From assembly GCF_014650335.1 (NCBI RefSeq), contig NZ_BMUT01000006.1:371959-435958 (forward strand): 64,000 bases of DNA, written 5' to 3'. Positions 24,397 to 31,211 of this stretch are shown here, in pieces. This stretch comes from Streptomyces hiroshimensis (GTDB lineage Bacteria; Actinomycetota; Actinomycetes; Streptomycetales; Streptomycetaceae). The notes beneath the pieces are model-generated. The model was not told the origin of the DNA. It worked only from the letters and a program-made list of their open reading frames with translations, and made no database searches. Position 1 is the first letter of the stretch. Each line of letters begins with the position of its first letter. Both the position numbers and the translations under genes were made by a program.

Positions 24397-25599
24397 ATGC
24401 AAGCCGCCCCGGCCGTCCTGGCCGTCATCCCCGCCCGCGGCGGGTCCAAGGGCGTCCCCGCGAAGAACCTCGCGGCCGTCGGGGGCGTGCCCCTCGTGGC
24501 CCGCGCGGTCCGCGCGTGCCGTGCCTCCCGCCTCGTCACCGACGTCGTCGTCTCCACCGACGACCCCGGCATCGCGGCCACCGCGCGCAGCGCCGGAGCC
24601 GTCGTCGTCCAGCGCCCCGCGACGATCGCAGGGGACACGGCCACCAGCGAGGCGGCCGTGCTGCACGCGATGGACGCGTACGAGGCGCTGTACGGCACCG
24701 GGGTCGGCACGGTCCTGCTGGTGCAGTGCACGAGCCCGTTCCTGACCGGCGGGGACGTCGACGGCGTGGCCGCGGCGGTCGTCGAAGGGGGCGCGGACAG
24801 CGCGCTGACGGTGGCGCCCTTCCACGGCTTCGTGTGGCGCGAGGGCGAGGGGGCGGAGGGGGGTGCAGGAAGCGGCGTCAACCACGACAAGGCCCACCGC
24901 CCCCGCCGCCAGGACCGCCCCCAGGACCTCCTGGAGACCGGCGCCGCCTACGCCATGCGCGCCGACGGCTTCCGGGCCGCCCGGCACCGCTTCTTCGGCC
25001 GCACCGAGCTCGTCCGCTCCGAGGCCGCCCGCGTCCTGGAGATCGACGACCCGCACGACCTCGACCGCGCCCGCGCCCTCGCGCCCCTCCTCGACGGCCC
25101 CGACCCCGCCGCCCGCCCCACGCGCGCCGACATCGACGCCGTCGTCATGGACTTCGACGGCACCCAGACCGACGACCGCGTCCTCATCGACGCCGACGGC
25201 CGCGAACTCGTCGCCGTCCACCGCGGCGACGGCCTCGGCATCGCCGCCCTGCGCCGCGCCGGGCTCGCCCTGCTCATCCTCTCCACCGAGGCCAACGCCG
25301 TCGTCGCCGCCCGCGGACGCAAGCTGCGCGTGCCCGTCCTGCACGGCGTCGACCGCAAGGACCGCGCGCTCAAGCAGTGGTGCGAGGAGCAGGGCGTCGC
25401 ACCCGACCGCGTGCTCTACGTCGGCAACGACGTCAACGACCTCTCCTGCCTCGGGCTCGTCGGCTGGCCGGTCGCCGTGGCGGACGCCCACGACACCGTG
25501 CGCGGCGCGGCCCGGGCCGTCACCGCCGCGCGCGGCGGCAGCGGCGCCCTGCGCGAGATCGCCACCTGGCTGCTGGGCCCCGGCCTGGCCACGCCCTGA
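24397..25599 (+). CDS. CMP-nonulosonate synthetase fused to HAD phosphatase
   Basis: 400 residues from ATG 24397 (AAGGAG upstream). Residues 1-230 form a NeuA-type cytidylyltransferase: AVIPARGGSKGVPAKNLAAVGG (residues 10-31), CTSPFLTGGDVDG near 110, and TGAAYAMRADGF. Residues about 245-400 form a KdsC-like HAD domain: DFDGTQTDD (Asp252), STE (about 293), RKDRALKQW (about 324), and VGNDVNDLSCL. The first part activates a nonulosonate with CTP; the second would remove a phosphate from its 9-phosphate precursor. A GTG at 24247 in the same frame could add an Asn-Thr-Arg repeat extension. It is followed by neuB after 81 bp. Confidence 0.88.
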   Translation: MQAAPAVLAVIPARGGSKGVPAKNLAAVGGVPLVARAVRACRASRLVTDVVVSTDDPGIAATARSAGAVVVQRPATIAGDTATSEAAVLHAMDAYEALYGTGVGTVLLVQCTSPFLTGGDVDGVAAAVVEGGADSALTVAPFHGFVWREGEGAEGGAGSGVNHDKAHRPRRQDRPQDLLETGAAYAMRADGFRAARHRFFGRTELVRSEAARVLEIDDPHDLDRARALAPLLDGPDPAARPTRADIDAVVMDFDGTQTDDRVLIDADGRELVAVHRGDGLGIAALRRAGLALLILSTEANAVVAARGRKLRVPVLHGVDRKDRALKQWCEEQGVAPDRVLYVGNDVNDLSCLGLVGWPVAVADAHDTVRGAARAVTAARGGSGALREIATWLLGPGLATP

Positions 25600-25680
25600 G
25601 CCCGCCGGGACGCACGACCCCGGCCCGTCAGGGTTCACGACCTCCCCTCCCGTCCCCGTACCGCGAAGGAACCGCCCCGC

Positions 25681-26649
25681 ATGAACTCCCTGAGCCCCCT
25701 GAACTCCCTGAGCTCCGTGCTCACCGCCCCGTACGCCCCCGTCCGGACCCTCGGCGCCAAGACGGCCGGCCCCGGCCACCCCGTCTACGTCACCGGCGAG
25801 ATCGGCATCAACCACAACGGCGACCTGGACAACGCCTTCGCCCTCATCGACGCCGCCGCCGACGCGGGCTGCGACGCCGTCAAGTTCCAGAAGCGCACCC
25901 CCGAGATCTGCACGCCCCGCGACCAGTGGGACATCGAGCGCGACACACCCTGGGGCCGGATGCGCTACATCGACTACCGCCACCGGGTGGAGTTCGGCGA
26001 GGACGAGTACCGCGCCATCGACGCCCACTGCCGCGAGCGCGGCATCGACTGGTTCGCCTCGCCCTGGGACACCGAGGCCGTCGCCTTCCTGGAGAAGTTC
26101 GACGTCCCCGCCCACAAGGTGGCCTCCGCCTCCCTCACCGACGACGAGCTCCTGCGCGCCCTGCGCGCCACCGGCCGCACGGTGATCCTCTCCACCGGGA
26201 TGTCCACCCCGAAGCAGATCCGGCACGCCGTCGAGGTGCTCGGCAGCGAGAACATCCTGCTCTGCCACGCCACCTCCACCTACCCGGCCAAGGCCGCCGA
26301 GCTCAACCTGCGGGTGATCCACACCCTCCGCGCCGAGTACCCCAACGTGCCGATCGGCTACTCCGGCCACGAGACGGGCCTGCAGACCACCCTCGCCGCC
26401 GTCGCCCTCGGCGCCTCCTTCGTCGAGCGCCACATCACCCTCGACCGCGCCATGTGGGGCTCGGACCAGGCGGCCTCCGTCGAGCCGGGCGGGCTGGCGC
26501 GGCTCGTGCGCGACATCCGCGTCGTCGAGGAGTCCCTCGGCGACGGCGTGAAGCGCGTCTACGACAGCGAGCTCGGCCCGATGCGCAAGCTGCGCCGGGT
26601 CGCGGGCGTCGTCGCCGAGGCCGGCGACCGCGAGCCGGCCACGGTCTGA
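25681..26649 (+). CDS. neuB: N-acetylneuraminate synthase-family (NeuB/SpsE) enzyme lacking the SAF domain
   Basis: 322 residues, ATG 25681 after AAGGA. The NeuB TIM barrel is clear: EIGINHNGDLDNAFALIDAAADAGCDAVKFQKR near 40-70, WFASPWDTEAVAFL, VASASLTDDELL, LSTGMST, LCHATSTYPA, GYSGHETGLQTTLAAVALGASFVERHITLD. It condenses PEP with an aldose or its phosphate (ManNAc, or mannose for Kdn). The protein ends directly after the barrel's last segment (SELGPMRKLRRV...), so the C-terminal antifreeze-like SAF domain of classical NeuB (about 60 residues) is absent. The gene stands between the CMP-synthetase/HAD gene and a glycosyltransferase gene. Confidence 0.9.
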   Translation: MNSLSPLNSLSSVLTAPYAPVRTLGAKTAGPGHPVYVTGEIGINHNGDLDNAFALIDAAADAGCDAVKFQKRTPEICTPRDQWDIERDTPWGRMRYIDYRHRVEFGEDEYRAIDAHCRERGIDWFASPWDTEAVAFLEKFDVPAHKVASASLTDDELLRALRATGRTVILSTGMSTPKQIRHAVEVLGSENILLCHATSTYPAKAAELNLRVIHTLRAEYPNVPIGYSGHETGLQTTLAAVALGASFVERHITLDRAMWGSDQAASVEPGGLARLVRDIRVVEESLGDGVKRVYDSELGPMRKLRRVAGVVAEAGDREPATV

Positions 26650-26659
26650 CGGGCCCCAG

Positions 26660-28198
26660 GTGACCCCGAGCCCCGCCCCCGAGGGCGGCCCCGAACCGGG
26701 TCCACGGGCCCGCCCGCCGGGCTCACGAGCGACCCCGAGCGCCGCCGAGGGCGGCCTTGCGCCGGGCCTACGGGCCCGACGGGCGCCTCACTCCCGCCGC
26801 GCCGGCCGCCGCGCCGGCGAGCAACCACTCACCACGCCACCGGCGGCGCCGAAACCACCGGATGCCGTTCCGGCGCCGGAAGCCGTTCCGGCACCGCCGG
26901 ACACCGCCGTGGAGGCCGATCGCCGTCGCGGCGGCACGAAGGAGCGGAGCCCGGGACACGACAGTGCCGGCCCCGCCCAAGGCGAGCCGACGGCCTCGCC
27001 GGAGCCCGCCCCCACCCCCGCCCGCCCCCGCACCCTCGCCTTCGTCGAGAGCCCCGTTCAGCTCCTCAACGTTCTCGAATGGGCGTACGTGACGGGGGTG
27101 GGCGAGCGCCGGGCCCGGCCGGCCTCCACGGCCCGTCGCCCCGGTCCGCCCCTGGCGTGCGGCGTCCCCCGGCAGCCCGGGCCGCGCGATCAGGACGCCG
27201 CCGCCGGCCCCGGCTCGTCGCCCGTCCGCCCCGAACCCACCGGCCTCCTCGTCGTCGTCCTCGCGCCCCACGACCCGATGTCGCGCGGCCAGCTGCGCCG
27301 GATGGCCGAGCTCGCCCGCGATCAGGGCCACGACGTGCGCTGGGAAGAGGCGCGGGGCGGGCCGACGGCGCCGGTGGCCACGGTCGGCGGCCTCGCGGGC
27401 GCGCTGCGCCGGGCGCACCGGATCGTGATCGGCGACCCGTTCTCGCGCTACGTACAGCTGCTGCTGACGATCACCCGCGCCCGGGAGCTGGTGGTGGTGG
27501 ACGACGGCACGGCCACCATGGAGTTCGTCGCCCAACTCGGCCGGGGCGAAAGCCTTGTACGGTGGCACCGGCGCGGCAGTAGAGGGGCGCGCGATCTCCT
27601 CTTCGCGCCGGTCTCTGCTTCAGCGCGCCGGATGCTCACGCCCAACGATCGCCGGAGCGTAGAGGTGTTCACCTCGATGCCGGTCGAACCGCCACCCGGC
27701 GTACACGTCAAGGCCAACGACTTCGCCTGGACGCGCGCGGCCTTCGGCCCGCCCCGGCTCACCGGGGGCACGGACCTCGTGGGCACCTCCCTGGTGGAGA
27801 CGGGGGTCGTCGACCCCGATCGCTATCTGGAGGCCGTCGCCTCCCTCGCCCGCGCCCACGGCGCCACCCGCTACTTCGCCCACCGCCGCGAGAGCGCGGA
27901 GAAGCTGCGCCGGATAGCGGACACGGTGGGGCTGGAAGTCGTACGGCCCGAACTCCCGCTGGAGATCGTCGCCCGCCGCGGCCCCGTCGGCCGCACCGTC
28001 CTGAGCTTCCCCTCGACCGTCGTGCACACGCTGCCGCTGGCCCTCGCGGGCACCGGGATCACCGTCGCGGTCTGCGACATCGACCCCGTTTGGCTCACCG
28101 AGCACGCCTCGCCTCGGGCGGAGGGATTCCTGGCCGAGGTGACGGACACGGCCCGGGATGTGCGGCGACTTCCGGCCAGCCCGCTGACCGCTCCCTGA
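26660..28198 (+). CDS. Putative sialyltransferase-like glycosyltransferase with long Pro/Arg-rich N-terminus
   Basis: 512 residues if GTG 26660 is used. The globular part begins near residue 122 with TLAFVESPVQLLNVLEWAY and has VLAPHDPMSRGQL, IVIGDPFSRYVQLLLT, LVVVDDGTATMEFVAQL, HRRESAEKL, and VLSFPSTVVHTLPLAL, a pattern like GT52/polysialyltransferase-type enzymes. The first 120 residues are Pro/Ala/Arg low complexity derived partly from a direct repeat (26662-26777), and no ribosome-binding site precedes the GTG. The real start may be lower, for example GTG 26909. It is eleven bases from neuB and likely transfers the CMP-activated sugar. Confidence 0.75.
   Translation: MTPSPAPEGGPEPGPRARPPGSRATPSAAEGGLAPGLRARRAPHSRRAGRRAGEQPLTTPPAAPKPPDAVPAPEAVPAPPDTAVEADRRRGGTKERSPGHDSAGPAQGEPTASPEPAPTPARPRTLAFVESPVQLLNVLEWAYVTGVGERRARPASTARRPGPPLACGVPRQPGPRDQDAAAGPGSSPVRPEPTGLLVVVLAPHDPMSRGQLRRMAELARDQGHDVRWEEARGGPTAPVATVGGLAGALRRAHRIVIGDPFSRYVQLLLTITRARELVVVDDGTATMEFVAQLGRGESLVRWHRRGSRGARDLLFAPVSASARRMLTPNDRRSVEVFTSMPVEPPPGVHVKANDFAWTRAAFGPPRLTGGTDLVGTSLVETGVVDPDRYLEAVASLARAHGATRYFAHRRESAEKLRRIADTVGLEVVRPELPLEIVARRGPVGRTVLSFPSTVVHTLPLALAGTGITVAVCDIDPVWLTEHASPRAEGFLAEVTDTARDVRRLPASPLTAP
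26662..26777 (+). repeat. Imperfect direct repeat at the start of the sialyltransferase-like gene
   Basis: Two copies of about 47-50 bp (starting GACCCCGAGC and ending ACGGGCCC) at 26662-26711 and 26731-26777, period 69 bp, with small indels. The sequence looks more like intergenic repeat DNA than like coding sequence. Confidence 0.65.
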
Positions 28199-28299
28199 GC
28201 CGTAAAGACTGGTCATACCCCTCAAGTGAGCCATCCATGCGGCTGAACTTTTCTTGATCGGGGGGCAGTTGCCCCGGTAAGGGCTCTACTCTTCCCTGC

Positions 28300-29547
28300 G
28301 TGAACCATCTGATGCCTTGCGACGCCGGGACTGCCACTTCTCAGGGGACGGGCGAGGGGGTGCTCGCCGGTACGCTCCCCCCGGGGCTGCGCGACGAACT
28401 CATCGCGTTCCGGCGGGATTTGCACATGCACCCCGAGCTGGGCAACCGCGAGTTCCGGACCACCGCGGCCGTCAAGGCGAGACTGCAGCGGGCGGGCCTC
28501 TCCCCGCGGACGCTGTCCACGGGCACGGGGCTGTTCTGCGACATCGGGCGGGAGCCGGGCGTGCCCGCCCAGCCCATGCTGGCGATCCGCGCCGATCTGG
28601 ACGCCCTGCCCATCCCGGACACCAAGACGGTCCCGTACCGCTCGACGGTCCCCAGGATGGCGCACGCCTGCGGCCATGACGTGCACACCACCGCCGCCCT
28701 CGGCGCCGGCCTGGTCCTGGCCGACCTCGCCGAGCAGGGCCTGCTGCCCAACCCCGTGCGGCTGATCTTCCAGCCCGCCGAGGAGGTGCTGCCCGGCGGC
28801 GCCCTCGACGCCATCGAGTGCGGCGCCCTGGACGGTGTCGGCAAGATCATCGCGGTGCACTGCGACCCCAAGGTCGAGGTCGGCCGCATCGGCCTGCGGC
28901 AGGGCGCCATCACCTCCGCCTGCGACCGGCTGGAGGTCACCCTGGCCGGCCCCGGCGGCCACACCGCCCGCCCCCACTTCACCACCGACCTGGTGACCGC
29001 CGCGGCCCGCATCGCCATCGACGTGCCCGCGGTGCTGGCCCGCCGGGTGGACGCCCGCTCGGGCCTCTCCCTCACCTGGGGCCGGATGGAGACGGGGCAC
29101 GCCCCCAATGTGATCCCGCAGCACGCCGAGCTCTCCGGCACCGTCCGCTGCCTCGACCTGCACGCCTGGCGGGACGCGCCGGATCTGGTGCACGCCGCGA
29201 TCGACGAGGTCGCGGCGCTCCACCGGGCCAAGTCGGAGATCAATTACGTCCGCGGGGTGCCCCCGGTGGTCAACGACCCCGAGGTCACCGGCCTGCTGCG
29301 GCGCGCCATGGCCGCCCGCCGCGGCCCCTCCTCCGTCGAGGACACCGAGCAGAGCCTGGGCGGCGAGGACTTCTCCTGGTATCTGGAGCACGTGCCCGGC
29401 GCGATGGCCCGTCTGGGCGTCCGCCCGGTGGGTGACACGACCCGGCGTGACCTGCATTGCGGTGATTTCGACGTGGATGAGGGGGCCATCACCGCGGGCG
29501 TCGAGCTCTTCACCGCCGCCGCATTGCTGGATGGACGCCGGATTTAG
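28300..29547 (+). CDS. M20-family amidohydrolase / peptidase
   Basis: 415 residues from GTG 28300. Metal-binding and catalytic motifs of the M20D (IAA-amino acid hydrolase/hippuricase) group are present: RRDLHMHPELG near 42, IRADLDALPI near 100, MAHACGHDVHTTAALGAG near 122, FQPAEEVLPGGALDAI near 157, and GGEDFSWYLEHVPGAMARLG near 360. It hydrolyses N-acyl amino acids or small peptides in the cytoplasm. There is no Shine-Dalgarno; TACTCT seven bases before the GTG may be a -10 of a leaderless message. ATG 28312 is an alternative start. It lies between the wall polymer and nucleoside regions. Confidence 0.9.
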   Translation: MNHLMPCDAGTATSQGTGEGVLAGTLPPGLRDELIAFRRDLHMHPELGNREFRTTAAVKARLQRAGLSPRTLSTGTGLFCDIGREPGVPAQPMLAIRADLDALPIPDTKTVPYRSTVPRMAHACGHDVHTTAALGAGLVLADLAEQGLLPNPVRLIFQPAEEVLPGGALDAIECGALDGVGKIIAVHCDPKVEVGRIGLRQGAITSACDRLEVTLAGPGGHTARPHFTTDLVTAAARIAIDVPAVLARRVDARSGLSLTWGRMETGHAPNVIPQHAELSGTVRCLDLHAWRDAPDLVHAAIDEVAALHRAKSEINYVRGVPPVVNDPEVTGLLRRAMAARRGPSSVEDTEQSLGGEDFSWYLEHVPGAMARLGVRPVGDTTRRDLHCGDFDVDEGAITAGVELFTAAALLDGRRI

Positions 29548-29668
29548 CTGTAGTCGACACCGGATTGTGGGGGCGTTGTGCGGGCGTTGTGAGCGCGTAT
29601 TGCTTGCACATTGGCGTGCATATACGGGCCTCTTGATGCCGGGCCGGGTCCGGATTGAGCGTTGCAGG

Positions 29669-29724
29669 TCACGTTGTACGTAAAACCTGGCCGATCGGGG
29701 CCAGATCACGTTGTACGTAAAACC
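29669..29724 (+). repeat. 19-bp direct repeat upstream of the nucleoside-binding lipoprotein gene
   Basis: TCACGTTGTACGTAAAACC occurs exactly at 29669-29687 and 29706-29724 (37-bp period), each followed by an ATCGGGG-type motif. It lies in the 351-bp gap between the M20 peptidase and the BMP-family gene, about 175 bp before the start. It may be a paired binding site or a recent duplication. Confidence 0.85.
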
Positions 29725-29850
29725 CATCGGGGGCGTCGACGGCCGATCCCAGGCGTCACCGGGCCGGATGCGCGTATCCCCGACGCAATCGGGTCAATAG
29801 TGGTTCGCGACGATCCGATAACGGCTTTGATGTACCCCTTTTCAGTCCAT

Positions 29851-29862
29851 CTACGCGCGTTA
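29851..29862 (+). promoter_or_regulatory. Degenerate CTACGCGCGTAG-type operator before the BMP-family gene
   Basis: CTACGCGCGTTA matches the perfect palindrome found before add, deoC and the PNP gene at 10 of 12 positions and stands 36 bp before the lipoprotein start codon. It is probably a weaker site for the same regulator. Confidence 0.6.
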
Positions 29863-29898
29863 CGATTCCGGCGTCCAGCGCCAATGGAGGCGCTTCGA

Positions 29899-30945
29899 GT
29901 GAAGGGGCCCCTCGTGCGCCGGGTATCCACAATCACTGCCGCGGGTATCACCACCGCAGCTCTCGCGTTCACCCTCACCGCCTGTGGTGAGTCCTCCACC
30001 GAATCCGGTGGCGGCAGCAGCAGCAAGGGTGTCGGTCTCGCCTTCGACGTCGGTGGTCGTGACGACCACTCCTTCAACGAGTCCGCTGCTCGTGGCCTGG
30101 ACAAGGCCGAGAAGGAGCTGGGCGTCAAGGGCAAGATGATGACCGCCAAGAACGGCGAGACCGAGGCCGAGCGCGAGCAGCGCCTCAGCTCCCTCGCCGA
30201 CGCGGGTTACAACCCGGTCATCGGCGTGGGCTTCAACTACGCGAAGTCGATCGAGAAGGTCGCCAAGGACTTCCCGAAGACCAACTTCGCGATTGTCGAC
30301 TCGGTCGTTCAGGGTCCGAACGTCGACAGCATCACCTTCGGTGAGCACGAGGGCTCCTACCTCGCGGGTGTCGCCGCGGCCCTGAAGTCCAAGACCAACA
30401 AGGTCGGCTTCATCGGCGGCGTGGACAACGAGCTGATCAAGAAGTTCCAGGCGGGCTTCGAGCAGGGCGCGAAGGCCACGAACCCGAAGATCGAGGTCAC
30501 CTCCGAGTACCTCGGCAGCAGCGACAAGGGCTTCAACGACCCGGCGGCCGCCAAGGACAAGGCCAAGGGCATGCTCGACCGTGACATCGACGTGATCTAC
30601 ACGGCGGCCGGCCTCTCCGGCAACGGCTCCATCGAGGCCGTCTCCGGCAAGAAGGACGCCTGGGCCATCGGTGTCGACTCCGACCAGTACCAGCAGCCGG
30701 GTCTGGCCAAGTACAAGGACCACATCCTCACCTCGGTCGTGAAGAACGTGGACGTCGCGGTCTTCGACATGATCAAGAGCGTCAAGGACGGCAAGCCGCT
30801 GACCGGCACGCACCCGTACCTGCTCAAGGACGGCGGCGTCTCGCTGGCCACCTCGGGCGGCTTCATCGACGACATCAAGGCCAAGATCGAGGAAGCGAAG
30901 AAGAGCATCGTCGACGGCAAGGTCCAGGTCAAGACCACCCCGTGA
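29899..30945 (+). CDS. BMP-family nucleoside-binding lipoprotein of the ABC importer
   Basis: 348 residues from GTG 29899, eight bases after GGAGG. It has a lipoprotein signal with lipobox LTAC followed by GESSTESGG. The mature protein has the PnrA/BmpA fold: GLAFDVGGRDDHSFNESAARGLDKA, VIGVGFNYAKSIEKVAKDFPKTNFAIVDS, FGEHEGSYLAGVAAALKSKTNKVGFIGG, DVIYTAAGLSGNGSIEAV, and AIGVDSDQYQ. BMP proteins bind purine or pyrimidine nucleosides for import. The ATPase and two permeases follow after four hairpins and an operator pair, so it may be expressed at a higher level than the rest. Confidence 0.93.
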   Translation: MKGPLVRRVSTITAAGITTAALAFTLTACGESSTESGGGSSSKGVGLAFDVGGRDDHSFNESAARGLDKAEKELGVKGKMMTAKNGETEAEREQRLSSLADAGYNPVIGVGFNYAKSIEKVAKDFPKTNFAIVDSVVQGPNVDSITFGEHEGSYLAGVAAALKSKTNKVGFIGGVDNELIKKFQAGFEQGAKATNPKIEVTSEYLGSSDKGFNDPAAAKDKAKGMLDRDIDVIYTAAGLSGNGSIEAVSGKKDAWAIGVDSDQYQQPGLAKYKDHILTSVVKNVDVAVFDMIKSVKDGKPLTGTHPYLLKDGGVSLATSGGFIDDIKAKIEEAKKSIVDGKVQVKTTP

Positions 30946-30948
30946 CCC

Positions 30949-31077
30949 GGTGCCGGTCCTGACCGGCACCAGCCCGGCCGGTCCCCGCGACCGGCCGGAC
31001 CGCAAGGCCGCGGGCCCGGCGGAGAGAGGACCTCTCCACCGGGCCCGTAGACACGCCCCCGGCCCTCGGCCGGGGGC
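30949..31077 (+). terminator. Four consecutive stem-loops between binding-protein and ABC ATPase genes
   Basis: Stems: GGTGCCGGTC/GACCGGCACC (30949-30970); CCGGCCGGT/ACCGGCCGG (about 30974-30998); GGGCCCGGcGGAGAG/CTCTCCaCCGGGCCC (31012-31046); GCCCCCGGCC/GGCCGGGGGC (31055-31077). Together they could terminate or attenuate transcription and protect the 3' end of the lipoprotein mRNA, giving an excess of binding protein over transporter. Confidence 0.6.
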
Positions 31078-31087
31078 ACTGCGGCCA

Positions 31088-31122
31088 ACGCTACGCGCGT
31101 AGCGTCCCGTTAACGCGTGTAG
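31088..31122 (+). promoter_or_regulatory. CTACGCGCGTAG operator pair before the nucleoside ABC operon
   Basis: The 18-bp perfect palindrome ACGCTACGCGCGTAGCGT (31088-31105) is followed by the imperfect copy TAACGCGTGTAG (31111-31122), centres 20 bp apart, that is two helical turns. The same 12-bp core lies before add, deoC and the PNP gene. Confidence 0.75.
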
Positions 31123-31211
31123 CGTCGCCCCCGCCCCACGGAGCTCATCCCGGTCCCCGCCCGGGCGGTTCCTCTTCTTCCTCCCGCTCCCTTCCCCGAG
31201 GAGAGTGCGCC

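Noticed and set aside
28254..28299. Complete sigma-70-like promoter before the M20 peptidase gene
   Set aside because: TACTCT is suitably placed as -10, but TTGATC is 27 bp away, too far for a -35; only the possible -10 is mentioned.
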